In this document: positions 7,985 to 17,090 of the stretch, in pieces
Layout of the letters: each line of letters opens with the position of its first letter
Numbering within the stretch: position 1 is the first letter of the stretch
DNA from: Thermodesulfobacteriota bacterium
GTDB taxonomy: Bacteria; Desulfobacterota; UBA8473
Length of the DNA: 64,000 nt
Direction: 5' to 3'
Assembly: GCA_040757775.1 (NCBI GenBank)
Contig: JBFLWQ010000012.1
Coordinates: forward strand, 1-64,000
Notes under the pieces: generated by a model
The model's database searches: none
The model's input: the letters and a program-made list of their open reading frames with translations, nothing else
What the model was told of the DNA's origin: nothing
Program-made: the position numbers and the translations under genes

Positions 7985-8641
7985 CTACCCTTTACTGTCC
8001 GATATATACATCAAATTGAATTTTTGTAACTCTTTCTTCAAAGTCTCAAGCTTAACCCTCTCAATGTTCTTCATTCTTATGTAAGCGTGACGGTATCCTT
8101 CTTTTGCCTGTTCATACGATGTCATTATACAGAGCATACGCCCCCCGTAAGACCGCAGTACATCGGCAACTTCTTTAATAGAGCCGGGCTTATCTTGAAG
8201 TTCAAATGCAAACTGGATACCCCCTTGTCGGACACCTGTCATACTGATGAGGACCTTAAATAGGTCCGATTCTGTGATAATCCCTACCAGCCTTCCATCC
8301 TCCACTACGGGAAGTACCCCAATCTTTTCTTCTGACATAATCAAAGCCGCTTCCTCAACTGTATCTGTTGGAGAAATGGTTTTTAGGTTTTTCTTTGTCA
8401 TAATATTTTTAATCTTTATCTTATCTATAAGATAATTCAACTCGTTAATAGCCAGGGTTGTAGCCTTGGATGCTGATTCTCTGTTAATGTCAAGATTCGT
8501 TACAATCCCTATCAACTTTCCTTTTTTCACAACAGGCAGACGTCGTATATTGTTTTCCTTCATCAGCTTTATAGCCGTGTGCATGGATTCCTCTTCATCG
8601 ATAGTAATTAAATTCGTATTCATCCAATTTTTTACTAACAT
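7985..8641 (-). CDS. CBS-CBS-ACT protein (AcuB-like)
   Basis: A 218-residue protein with two CBS domains (about 4-60 and 77-135; MKENNIRRLPVV and MSEEKIGVLPVV mark each) followed by an ACT domain (~142-215, starting FAFELQDKPGSI). This is the AcuB-like architecture, in which CBS pairs usually sense adenine nucleotides and ACT domains bind amino acids or other small ligands. GGAGG lies 8 bases before the ATG. It stands alone, about 100 bp upstream of the DUF2889 unit on the same strand, so it may share or feed that transcript. The regulated target is unknown. Confidence 0.8.
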   Translation of the reverse strand: MLVKNWMNTNLITIDEEESMHTAIKLMKENNIRRLPVVKKGKLIGIVTNLDINRESASKATTLAINELNYLIDKIKIKNIMTKKNLKTISPTDTVEEAALIMSEEKIGVLPVVEDGRLVGIITESDLFKVLISMTGVRQGGIQFAFELQDKPGSIKEVADVLRSYGGRMLCIMTSYEQAKEGYRHAYIRMKNIERVKLETLKKELQKFNLMYISDSKG

Positions 8642-8939
8642 ATTAAAGCCTCCATTTAATGTTATTCGTTAAGCTCCACCTTCAAAACATCCATACTAAT
8701 CGTATAGCCTTCTTATATTTTCTTTTTTCTTATTTCCAGGATAACTTAAAAATCCTTTTGAACCTTACACCTCCTTTCTCCTTGAATATCTTCAATATAT
8801 CTTCATTTCGGAAATTGCTTATAACCCCTATCCTATTAAAATTGAATAATAATAACAGTTCTGCACTGCCATTTCAAGGATTATTCATTAAAAATTAAGG
8901 GTGCTTTCAACGTTTCTTTCTATTTTATGCAACTTTCCT
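8642..8939. other. A/T-rich gap without a supported gene
   Basis: About 300 bp of strongly A/T-rich sequence between the divergent CBS-ACT gene and the regulatory region of the binding-protein array. It must contain the CBS-ACT promoter, but I cannot pick out convincing -35/-10 boxes. An open frame at 8659-8898 has no ribosome site and a composition typical of noncoding A/T-rich DNA. Confidence 0.5.
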
Positions 8940-8967
8940 TTGACACAGTGTAACCTGTGCGTTTACA
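8940..8967 (+). promoter_or_regulatory. putative enhancer (UAS) for the sigma-54 promoter of the binding-protein array
   Basis: TTGACA at 8940-8945, then TGTAACC (8949-8955), 5 bases and GTTTACA (8961-8967). The same block, in the orientation matching the downstream genes, recurs at the hydrogenase operon (46760-46787) and acs (57169-57196). At all three it lies 104-106 bp upstream of a -24/-12 element. Imperfect dyads at that distance are typical binding sites for NtrC-family activators. Confidence 0.6.
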
Positions 8968-9070
8968 ATAAAGTTGTTTGCCTTTACTATCCTTATTCTT
9001 AGTAGTTGCCAATACCTTGTCTACCATGATTTTCCCACTGATTCTTATTTCATCAGCTGCCTTTTCCTTT

Positions 9071-9086
9071 TGGCACAATTATTGAA
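9071..9086 (+). promoter_or_regulatory. sigma-54 (-24/-12) promoter of the binding-protein array
   Basis: TGGCAC at 9071-9076, 5 bases, TTGAA at 9082-9086. The -24 GG is intact; the usual -12 GC is GA, as in the two other promoters of the set. It lies about 80 bp before the ATG at 9168, leaving room for a short leader. Confidence 0.6.
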
Positions 9087-9167
9087 CTTAGAATGCCTAG
9101 AGAAAGATTACAATGCATATGAAGAAAACGGTGGTTATAAAAAGCATAAATGGAAAGGAGATTGAAA

Positions 9168-10373
9168 ATGAAACTAAAAAACAAATTATTGATATTGATT
9201 GTGTTATTTGTTAATATTTTTCTGATTTACGGCTCTTTGAGTTACGCAAAAGAGGTCAGGGGAGTAACGGATACGGTGATAAAAATAGGGGTGATAATGG
9301 ACCATACAGGTCCTGCTGCCAATGTTACGTTGCCCATTGCTAACGGCATTAAGACTTACGCCAGATATTTTAATGATCAGGGAGATGTTTATGGAAGAAA
9401 GCTAAAAATTATTGCAGAAGATGACCGCTATTCAATTCCTGCTGCCATTGCGGCGTATAAGAAGTTGATTTTCAAAGACAGAATATTTACCTTAATAGGT
9501 CCTGGTTCAGCGAGCTTTGTCCCGCCACTGTGGGATAAATGGCAAAAGGATAAGTTGCCGACTATGTGTGTGGTATTCAGTGAACTTACCGTAGATCCCT
9601 ATAAAAAATATATATTTATTGCCTGTGATACCTATGAGCGGCAGGTAATGGTTCTTACAGACTACATAGTCAAAGACTATAAGTTGAAGAATCCAAGGAT
9701 TGGTATAGTACGTCCTGATACCGAGGCCGGTAAAACCGATTTGAGAGGTGTGCTTCCGAGGCTGAAGGAGTATAATATAGAAGCTGTAACAGAGGAAATA
9801 GTGATGGCGGGTGCAGTTGATGTGAGCTCACAGGTCATGAGCTTGAAGAGGAAAAATACTAATTGTATCATGAATATCGGAACAATTACCTCGACAGCTG
9901 TTACCTTGGTCAGGGAATTAAAGAAATTTGGATACAAGATACCGGTTTTTAATAGCTGGGGGGCGATGCTTGCAGAGGATCTCAACGAGATTGGCGATGC
10001 TGCAAGTCAGACATATGTGGTAACCGGACTCGTTCCATGGTATGGTGAAGGGCCAGGGGTAGAAAACTTGAGGAAAGTCACATTGAGGTATTTCCCCGGA
10101 ACAGAGAAGCCTTATAGAGGTACAGGATTTACTTACGGATGGGGGCTTTTAACCATTTTAACTGAGGGGCTAAAAAAGACTGGCAAGGACCTGGATGAGG
10201 ACGGTTTGATAAAGGCTCTCGAAAGCCTTGAGAATTATGATACCGGTGGACTTCTTCCACCTATCACGTTTACCTCGAAGAGCCATAGAGGAGGGCAGGC
10301 ATCAAAGATTTACAGAGTAAACCCTGCCAGGAAACAATTTGTCGCTCTGACGGGATGGAAGAGACTAGAGTAG
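9168..10373 (+). CDS. LivK-type periplasmic ligand-binding protein 1 (PBP type I fold)
   Basis: 401 residues. I chose the ATG at 9168 because it follows AAAGGAG and gives a clean Sec signal peptide ending SYA before KEVRG. The mature protein starts EVRGVTDTVIKIGV and belongs to the branched-chain amino acid/amide-type receptor family (periplasmic binding fold I); shared family blocks are AAYKKLIF, PDTEAGKTDL and the C-terminal NYDTGGLLPPITF. It is the first of four tandem paralogs at 9.2-14.5 kb. No permease or ATPase gene lies nearby, so the ligand and translocator (or sensor partner) are unknown. It follows a sigma-54-like promoter with an upstream dyad. Confidence 0.85.
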   Translation: MKLKNKLLILIVLFVNIFLIYGSLSYAKEVRGVTDTVIKIGVIMDHTGPAANVTLPIANGIKTYARYFNDQGDVYGRKLKIIAEDDRYSIPAAIAAYKKLIFKDRIFTLIGPGSASFVPPLWDKWQKDKLPTMCVVFSELTVDPYKKYIFIACDTYERQVMVLTDYIVKDYKLKNPRIGIVRPDTEAGKTDLRGVLPRLKEYNIEAVTEEIVMAGAVDVSSQVMSLKRKNTNCIMNIGTITSTAVTLVRELKKFGYKIPVFNSWGAMLAEDLNEIGDAASQTYVVTGLVPWYGEGPGVENLRKVTLRYFPGTEKPYRGTGFTYGWGLLTILTEGLKKTGKDLDEDGLIKALESLENYDTGGLLPPITFTSKSHRGGQASKIYRVNPARKQFVALTGWKRLE

Positions 10374-10396
10374 TCGTTGCTTAAAATTAAAGTTTA

Positions 10397-10470
10397 ACCT
10401 TATCTTATAGGGGGAGGCGAGCAAATTTAAACTAACGTTTTGAGAATAAGGGTTTTTTTGCCTAAAAAGT
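10397..10470 (+). repeat. conserved ~74-nt intergenic element, copy 2
   Basis: Gapless alignment partner of 177-250, placed between binding-protein genes 1 and 2. It keeps TATCTTATAGGGGGAGG at its start and TTTTTTTGCCTAAAA at its end. Just behind it, a GCCCCG/CGGGGC hairpin (10476-10496) may act as a processing or attenuation structure. Confidence 0.55.
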
Positions 10471-10475
10471 GAATT

Positions 10476-10496
10476 GCCCCGCCCACAGGACGGGGC
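10476..10496 (+). terminator. G/C-rich hairpin between binding-protein genes 1 and 2
   Basis: A six-base-pair stem GCCCCG/CGGGGC with a 9-base loop, 45 bp before the next ATG. No T-run follows, so it is more likely an mRNA-stabilising or partial termination structure, which would make gene 1 more abundant than genes 2-4. It resembles the GGGGCGGGG-type palindromes elsewhere in the window. Confidence 0.35.
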
Positions 10497-10540
10497 ATCT
10501 GGGTTAATAGAAAACATTTTATTTTTGGAAGGAAAAAATT

Positions 10541-11740
10541 ATGAGAAAAATTGTTTTTGGACTGGTTGCAGCCCTGTTTGTATTCTTGACTTTATCCTGT
10601 ACTAATAATGTCAACGCTGAAGTACGAGGTGTAACAGATAAGTCAATAAAAATAGGGGTGAGTATTGATATGACAGGTCCCGCAGCGGGTACTTGCGTCC
10701 TGGCGACTGAGGCGATGAGGACATATACCAGGTATATTAACGATAGTGGTGGTGTCAATGGAAGACAGTTGAACTTAATTATAGAAGATGACCGTTACTC
10801 GATTCCACCTGCTATTGCCGCTCTTAAGAAGCTGGTTTACAGAGACAAGATATTTGCTTTGATAGGGCCTTCATCTATAAGCCAAACCAATGCCCTGTGG
10901 AAGAGCATTCAGAAAGAGAAGTTACCGACCATATCTATCTCACTGCCTGAGGTTGCTGTTAGCCCTTTTAAGAGGTATTTATTTGTGATCACCGATATCG
11001 CTCCGGGCCAGGCGAAGGTTCTTGTTGATTATATGATAAAGGACTTCAATCTGAAGGAGCCAAAGGTTGCTCTGGTTTATCCTGACACTGAGGCTGGGAA
11101 AACAGACCTTGCAGTTGCAATAGAGAGGCTTAAGAAATACAATATAACACCTGTAACAAAGGAGGTACTGGCTCCTGGTGCTATCGATGCCAGCTCCCAG
11201 GTGATGAGTATACAAAGGTACAAAGCAAATGTCATAGCCCATGTCGGGACTATCCCCTCAACAACCATTACTCTGCTCAGGGATTCAAAGAAGATGGGAT
11301 TAAAGATACCGGTTTTTGGCAGTTTTGCTGCGATGCTTGGAGAGGAAATAAACGCAATTGGTGAGGCAGCAAACCAATTCTACTCTGTTCACGCCATGTC
11401 TCCCTGGTACGGTAAGGGGCCGGGCGTGGAAGAGATGAGAAAAATCACACTGAAATATCACCCTGGGACGGAAAAACCCTATCGCGGAACATTTTACACC
11501 CATGGCTGGATTCTCAAGACTGTTATGGTAGAGGGTTTAAAAAGAGCCGGTAGAAATCTCGACGGAGAAGCTCTGGTAGATGCCATTGAGAGTATTAAGA
11601 ATTATAATACCGGTGGGCTCTGTGCTCCTATCACTTACAGTTCGGAAAGTCATAAAGGCGGAGATTCATGGAAGATATACAGGGCAGACCCCGCTGGTGG
11701 GAAGTACATCCCCATGACGGAATGGAGGAAATCAGAGTAA
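10541..11740 (+). CDS. LivK-type periplasmic ligand-binding protein 2
   Basis: 399 residues with GGAAGGA before the ATG. The Sec signal peptide differs from those of its three neighbours (MRKIVFGLVAALFVFLTLSC...) and probably ends VNA before EVRG; the LSC does not make a good lipobox. The mature part is closest to protein 3 (11913-13118), with which it shares IGEAANQ-SVHA, SPWYGKGPG, TYSSESHKGGDSW and many other blocks. Same fold and likely ligand class as protein 1. Confidence 0.85.
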   Translation: MRKIVFGLVAALFVFLTLSCTNNVNAEVRGVTDKSIKIGVSIDMTGPAAGTCVLATEAMRTYTRYINDSGGVNGRQLNLIIEDDRYSIPPAIAALKKLVYRDKIFALIGPSSISQTNALWKSIQKEKLPTISISLPEVAVSPFKRYLFVITDIAPGQAKVLVDYMIKDFNLKEPKVALVYPDTEAGKTDLAVAIERLKKYNITPVTKEVLAPGAIDASSQVMSIQRYKANVIAHVGTIPSTTITLLRDSKKMGLKIPVFGSFAAMLGEEINAIGEAANQFYSVHAMSPWYGKGPGVEEMRKITLKYHPGTEKPYRGTFYTHGWILKTVMVEGLKRAGRNLDGEALVDAIESIKNYNTGGLCAPITYSSESHKGGDSWKIYRADPAGGKYIPMTEWRKSE

Positions 11741-11912
11741 TTTGTAAAAAGCCAGGCAAAACACCCTGAAAAAGACAGGCTATTAAGTGGTCGAAAAAGC
11801 AGGTCTCAGGAAGTAAATTGGAAATATTGGAAAATCTTTGGACGGGAAATCTTGGGGCAACATACTAGTTTTTTGTTGACAGAAGTAATCATAAAATAAG
11901 GGGAGACTTAGT

Positions 11913-13118
11913 ATGAAGGTGAGAAAGGATGTATTGTTGGTAGTTGGATTGTTGGTAACTATTTTTTTGATTTACAGCTCTTTGAGCCACGCAAAAGAAG
12001 TCAGGGGTGTAACAGATAAATCAATAAAAGTGGGGGTGATTCTTCCTATAACGGGTCCTGCAGCAAGTCTTGGCGTCCCGGCGGCTGATGCAATAAGGGC
12101 TTATATCAGGTATGTTAACGAGCATGGTGGTATCAATGGAAGACAGTTGAATTTAATTGTAGAAGACGACCGTTATTCCATTCCCCCTTCTATTGCTGCC
12201 CTTAAGAAGCTGGTTTATAGAGATAAGGTATTTGCCTTGCTGGGGCCAGGGTCTGCAAGCCAGGTCAATGTCCTGTGGAAGGGTATCCAGAAGGATAAGT
12301 TACCTACTATCCCCGTTGCGACGCCTGAAATCGCCGTTATTCCTTTGAAGAAGTATATATTTATCATCATTGACACCTATGCAGGCCAGGTGAAAGCTCT
12401 TATCGATTATATGATAAAAGACTTCAATCTGAAGGAACCCAGGGTTGCAGTGGTCCACCCTGACACCGAGGCCGGTAAAATAGATCTAGCTCCCACACTG
12501 GAGAGGCTTAAGAGATACAATCTGACACCTGTAACAAAGGAGATACTGAGCCCTGATGCAGTGGATGCCAGCACTCAAGTAATGAGTTTCAAGAGGTACA
12601 ATGCTAATTGTGTGCTCCATGTTGGAACTATCACCCCAACAACAATCACTTTAGTCAGGGATTTAAGGAAGCTTAAGTTGAATATACCAGTATTTGCCAG
12701 TTGGGGAGCAATGCTTGGAGAGGAAATGAACGCAATCGGTGAGGCAGCAAACCAACTCTACTCTGTTCATGCTACGTCTCCCTGGTACGGTAAGGGGCCG
12801 GGTATTGAAGAGATGAGAAAAATCACGCTTAGATACCACCCTGGAACAGACAAACCCTATCGTGGAACAATATACACCCACGGATGGATCATGGCGACTG
12901 TGCTTGTAGAGGGGCTCAAAAGGGCGGGGAAGAATCTCGATGAAGAAGCTCTGGTAAGTGCTCTTGAGAGTATGAAAAACTATGATACCGGTGGGCTCTG
13001 TGCCCCTATCACTTACAGTTCAGAAAGCCATAAGGGCGGAGACTCATGGAGGATATACAAGGCAGACCCTGCTGCTGGGAGGTTCATCCCTATGACGGAC
13101 TGGAGGAAGCCAGAGTAA
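11913..13118 (+). CDS. LivK-type periplasmic ligand-binding protein 3
   Basis: 401 residues; AGGGGAG precedes the ATG. The signal peptide (MKVRKDVLLVVGLLV..., ending SHA before KEVRG) is nearly identical in DNA sequence to that of protein 4, whereas the mature domain is closest to protein 2. That mosaic points to gene conversion or recombination within the array. Type I periplasmic binding fold; ligand unknown. Upstream gap of 172 bp without a clear promoter. Confidence 0.85.
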   Translation: MKVRKDVLLVVGLLVTIFLIYSSLSHAKEVRGVTDKSIKVGVILPITGPAASLGVPAADAIRAYIRYVNEHGGINGRQLNLIVEDDRYSIPPSIAALKKLVYRDKVFALLGPGSASQVNVLWKGIQKDKLPTIPVATPEIAVIPLKKYIFIIIDTYAGQVKALIDYMIKDFNLKEPRVAVVHPDTEAGKIDLAPTLERLKRYNLTPVTKEILSPDAVDASTQVMSFKRYNANCVLHVGTITPTTITLVRDLRKLKLNIPVFASWGAMLGEEMNAIGEAANQLYSVHATSPWYGKGPGIEEMRKITLRYHPGTDKPYRGTIYTHGWIMATVLVEGLKRAGKNLDEEALVSALESMKNYDTGGLCAPITYSSESHKGGDSWRIYKADPAAGRFIPMTDWRKPE

Positions 13119-13264
13119 TCGTTGTTTAAAATTAAAGTTAGCATATTATAGAATCTGGTTTAGTAAACAATCTCGATAGCAATTGGGTTTGGTCAGAATG
13201 CAGGGGAGGGTAACCTCTCGATTTTGCGGATGTTCAGGGTTTAAATGAACAAAGGAGATTTGGT

Positions 13265-14476
13265 ATGAAGGTGAGAAAGGATGTATTGTTGGTAGCTGGA
13301 TTGTTGGTAAGTATTTTTTTGATTTACGGCTCTTTGAGCCACGCAAAAGAAGTGAGGGGAGTAACGGATACAACGATAAAGATCGGGGTTATATTGGACC
13401 AAACAGGGCCTATTGCAGGGGATATAGGGATACCGATAACCGAGGGAATCAGGAACTATACAAGATATGTCAACGATAAGGGTGGAATATTCGGAAGGAA
13501 AATAAAGTTGATAGTTGAGGATGACCACTATTCCATACCTGCCTGCATAGCTGCCTTTAAGAAGCTTCTCTTCAAGGATGAGATATTTGCTATGTATGGG
13601 CCTGGTAACGCAGGAGGGGCAAAGGCGCTCTTTGGACAGATAGAAAAACTGAAGGTTCCAAACATGAGCATAGCCCCTGATGATGCTCAGATAAATCCGT
13701 TAAAAAGGCATATATTTATGCCCTTCAATGTCTACCACGATCAGTGGGGGGTGGTCTTAGATTATATTATAAATGATCTTAAAGCCAAGAAGATCAATGT
13801 AACATTTGTATATTGGGACTCAGAGTCGGGCAAGGTAAACCTTGCATCTGTCCGGAAATGGGCTAAGTTTTTCAACTTTAACCTCGATACCGAGATAATA
13901 AACATGGGTGCCCTCGATGCTACCTCCCAGGTGATGACCATCAAAAGGAAGAACCCAACTCATATCCTGATACACCATGGTGCTCCAGGCGTTGTGGCTT
14001 TACTCAGAGATTTAAGGAAATTTGGTCTTAACATTCCCGTTTATGGAAACATAATATCATGCACGGAAGATACAGTAAGAATGGGAGGTAGTGCATCAAA
14101 GAATTATATAGGCGCTCATCCCTTCTCTTCCTGGTACGATGACGGAAAGGGCGCGGAGGAGATGCGAAGGATTACCCTCAAGTATAAACCTGGTACTGAA
14201 ATGCCATATCGCAGCAAGATGTATACTGGGGGTTGGATGTTTGCTGCCCTCATTTGCGAAGGGCTAAACAGGGTTGGAAGAAATATGAGTATTGAGGGAT
14301 TTGTAACGGCCCTGGAAAATATAAAAGACATGGATACCGGAGGGCTTTCCGGTCCAGTCACTTTTTCTCCTACCAATCATCAAGGGATACATCGTACAAA
14401 GCTTTACAGAGCTGATCCGGAAAGTGGGAAAGTTGTCCCGATTACGGATTGGAGAAAGACTCCGGAAATAAAATGA
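13265..14476 (+). CDS. LivK-type periplasmic ligand-binding protein 4
   Basis: 403 residues; AAAGGAG precedes the ATG. The signal peptide is almost identical to protein 3's, but the mature part is the most divergent of the four: the central region reads YGPGNAGGAKALFGQ and YGNIISCTEDTVRMGG where the others have PGSAS and GAMLGEE. It probably binds a different ligand. It is the last gene before a hairpin at 14628-14656 and the convergent pyrophosphatase gene. Confidence 0.85.
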   Translation: MKVRKDVLLVAGLLVSIFLIYGSLSHAKEVRGVTDTTIKIGVILDQTGPIAGDIGIPITEGIRNYTRYVNDKGGIFGRKIKLIVEDDHYSIPACIAAFKKLLFKDEIFAMYGPGNAGGAKALFGQIEKLKVPNMSIAPDDAQINPLKRHIFMPFNVYHDQWGVVLDYIINDLKAKKINVTFVYWDSESGKVNLASVRKWAKFFNFNLDTEIINMGALDATSQVMTIKRKNPTHILIHHGAPGVVALLRDLRKFGLNIPVYGNIISCTEDTVRMGGSASKNYIGAHPFSSWYDDGKGAEEMRRITLKYKPGTEMPYRSKMYTGGWMFAALICEGLNRVGRNMSIEGFVTALENIKDMDTGGLSGPVTFSPTNHQGIHRTKLYRADPESGKVVPITDWRKTPEIK

Positions 14477-14627
14477 GGACAATGTTATTTTGAACATCTT
14501 TCCCTGCTATCCCGCTTAGACGGGTTTGAAGGAAAGGTTATGTTTGAGTTTATGATAAACGGATAATGATTAACTTCTGCTCCGACAGTAGTAGGGGCAT
14601 TAAAGCAGTTGACTTGCCCAATGTGGG

Positions 14628-14656
14628 CAAGCCAACTATTCTGCATTTGAAACTCA
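14628..14656. terminator. bidirectional hairpin between the binding-protein array and hppA
   Basis: AGTTGACTTGCCCA-ATG-TGGGCAAGCCAACT: a 14-bp stem with one mismatch and a 3-base loop, lying between the convergent ends at 14476 and 14679. Position and strength suit a shared terminator; the flanking T-runs are short. Confidence 0.6.
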
Positions 14657-14678
14657 TTCTATATCGTATCACCGGTCT

Positions 14679-17090
14679 TTATACTTTTGGAATCCGCATG
14701 GCGTAAAATGATCGCCAAACAAATATCAGGCTTACCACAAAAAAGACAATCCCCACCCAACCTGCACTGCTCCTCATTCCTGGGGCGATTGCAATCTCCA
14801 TGGCTAAAATGCCAAAAAGGGTAGTAAACTTTATGATAGGATTTAATGAAACTGAAGACGTATCCTTATAGGGGTCTCCTACGGTATCTCCAATAACGGT
14901 AGCTTCGTGCAAGGGAGTACCTTTTTCCTTCAAATCAACCTCCACCACCTTCTTGGCATTGTCCCAACACCCTCCGGCATTAGCCATAAAAATAGCCTGG
15001 AACAGACCAAACACTGCAATTGCAATTAAGTAGCTAATGAAGAAGGATGCCGGAGCATTTGAAACACCCGGTGAAGAAAAGAAGGCAAAGGCTAAGGTAA
15101 AGCAGAAGACGGCAACGAAGATATTGAACATCCCTTTCTGGGCATATTGCGTACAAATCTTAACCACCTCTTTGGAACTCTCAGTGGAAGCACTCAGGGT
15201 TGCCTTATCATCGAGTTTTATGCTTTTCTTGATGTATTGAACCGCTCGGTAGGCACCGGTGGTTACCGCCTGGATCGAAGCACCGGTAAACCAATAGATT
15301 ACCGCTCCACCGCATAAGAGACCGAGGAGTGTGTAAGGGTTCAGTAGATTTAAAATGGTTTCTGGTTCAACCCCTAAGGTCTTCTTCAGAAGCAAAATCA
15401 AAGAGAAAATCATCGTTGTGGCACCTACGACCGCAGTACCGATTAAGACCGGTTTTGCCGTTGCCTTAAAGGTATTACCACAGCTGTCGTTCTCTTCCAG
15501 TTGATGTTTTGCTGTATCAAAGTTTGGCTTGAATCCGAAATCCTTTTTGATTTCAGAAGAGATATTTGGGATCGTTTCAATCAGGGATAACTCATAAATG
15601 GACTGGGCATTATCAGTAACCGGTCCATAACTGTCCACCGCTATGGTAACCGGTCCCATTCCCAGAAAACCAAACGCCACCAGACCAAAGGCGAAAATGG
15701 AAGAATAAACCATAAAATTATCAAGGCCAAAGGTACTGGTAAAATAGGCAAGAGACATCAAACCAGTGATAGCCATACCGAGCCAGAAAGCGCTAAAATT
15801 ACCAGCCACAAGACCAGAAAGGATGCCAAGGGAAGCCCCCCCTTCTCGGGCTGCAGTCACTACCTCCTGACAGTGGGTTGACTTAGAACTGGTAAATACC
15901 TTCACGAGCTCGGGGATAATTGCCGCGGCAAGGGTTCCGCAGCTTATAATGACCGAGAGTTTAAACCATAGATTATCAGGGTATTGAGAAAGCTGCCAGT
16001 AACTGACGATAAATGTAACTATGATGGAAAGAATCGAGGTAATCCATACCAGGGAGGTAAGAGGGGCTTCAAAGTTGATACTTTCTTTACCTCGATTTAC
16101 AGCTGTTGTGGCTCCTTTATTGATAAAGTAAGCGGCAATAGAGGTAATGATCATCAAGATTCGCATTATAAATATCCAGGTGATGAGTTCTGCCTGGTAC
16201 TGCGGGAAAACCCCTAAAACGATGAAGCTGATTAAGGCAACCCCGGTTACCCCATAAGTTTCAAAACCATCGGCAGTAGGACCAACGCTGTCTCCTGCAT
16301 TATCACCGGTACAGTCAGCGATAACCCCTGGGTTTCGAGGGTCATCTTCCTTGATATTAAAGACGATTTTCATTAAATCTGAGCCGATATCAGCAATTTT
16401 AGTGAAGATACCACCACACATACGAAGCGCAGACGCACCGAGAGATTCACCGATAGCAAAACCGATAAAGCAAGCGCCGGCATATTCACGGGGGATAAAA
16501 ACAAGAATCGCTAGCATCATTATGAGCTCCACACATACTAAGAGGAGTCCGATGCTCATGCCGGATCTTAAAGGAATATCAAGTAATTTTAATGGCTTGC
16601 CTTCCAGGGAGGCAAATGCCATCCGGCTGTTTGCAAGGGTATTCATCCTTATCCCAAACCACGCCACGCCATAAGAACCGAGTATCCCAACCACCGACCA
16701 GCCTAAAATGAGTAAAACTCCATGTGCCGGCATGGCTTGCAATACACCAAAATAATAGCCGATACAGATGGCAATAAAGATCTCCAGAATAATCAACAGC
16801 TTTCCTTGCTGGATCAAATACGTCTTGCAGGTCTGGAAAATAATGTTTGATATATCTAACATTGATTTATGAGCAGGCAAGCCTTTAACCTTGATGTATT
16901 CATAAAGGCCAAAACACATACCCAGAAAACAAATGAGAAAACCAACCATTAATAGGTTGTTTTGAGTCGCGGTTAGGACAGGAATATTAAGCTCTGCTTC
17001 ACTTGCAAAGAGGGGGGCAGCAAAAGACAGAAGAGCAAAACTCAATATGCCTGTAGTTACCCATTGCCTAGTTTTTAGTTTTGAAATCAT
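14679..17090 (-). CDS. hppA: membrane-bound proton-pumping pyrophosphatase
   Basis: 803 residues with about 15-16 membrane segments. The pyrophosphate-binding signature is present in a divergent form (EDDPRNPGVIADCTGDN followed by AGDSVGPTADGFETYG, ~245-280), as are the C-terminal GDTVGDPYKDTS and SLNPIIK. The motif usually GNTTAA in K+-dependent enzymes is GNTFKA here; a lysine at that place marks K+-independent H+-PPases. It couples PPi hydrolysis to H+ export, useful in an energy-limited anaerobe where acyl-CoA and acetyl-CoA synthetases release PPi. The N-terminus looks like a cleavable signal peptide (ending LFASEAE). Single gene, convergent with the binding-protein array. Confidence 0.9.
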   Translation of the reverse strand: MISKLKTRQWVTTGILSFALLSFAAPLFASEAELNIPVLTATQNNLLMVGFLICFLGMCFGLYEYIKVKGLPAHKSMLDISNIIFQTCKTYLIQQGKLLIILEIFIAICIGYYFGVLQAMPAHGVLLILGWSVVGILGSYGVAWFGIRMNTLANSRMAFASLEGKPLKLLDIPLRSGMSIGLLLVCVELIMMLAILVFIPREYAGACFIGFAIGESLGASALRMCGGIFTKIADIGSDLMKIVFNIKEDDPRNPGVIADCTGDNAGDSVGPTADGFETYGVTGVALISFIVLGVFPQYQAELITWIFIMRILMIITSIAAYFINKGATTAVNRGKESINFEAPLTSLVWITSILSIIVTFIVSYWQLSQYPDNLWFKLSVIISCGTLAAAIIPELVKVFTSSKSTHCQEVVTAAREGGASLGILSGLVAGNFSAFWLGMAITGLMSLAYFTSTFGLDNFMVYSSIFAFGLVAFGFLGMGPVTIAVDSYGPVTDNAQSIYELSLIETIPNISSEIKKDFGFKPNFDTAKHQLEENDSCGNTFKATAKPVLIGTAVVGATTMIFSLILLLKKTLGVEPETILNLLNPYTLLGLLCGGAVIYWFTGASIQAVTTGAYRAVQYIKKSIKLDDKATLSASTESSKEVVKICTQYAQKGMFNIFVAVFCFTLAFAFFSSPGVSNAPASFFISYLIAIAVFGLFQAIFMANAGGCWDNAKKVVEVDLKEKGTPLHEATVIGDTVGDPYKDTSSVSLNPIIKFTTLFGILAMEIAIAPGMRSSAGWVGIVFFVVSLIFVWRSFYAMRIPKV

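Noticed and set aside
8659-8898. A 79-codon frame (+) between the CBS-ACT gene and the binding-protein array
   Set aside because: No ribosome site, very A/T-rich codons, rich in Asn/Leu/Ile/Phe as expected from noncoding DNA, no similarity to any family I know.
10541-10630. Lipoprotein signal in binding protein 2 (LTLSC)
   Set aside because: The residue three before the Cys is Thr, not Leu/Val/Ile, and a normal signal peptidase site (VNA) follows at the position where the paralogs are cleaved.
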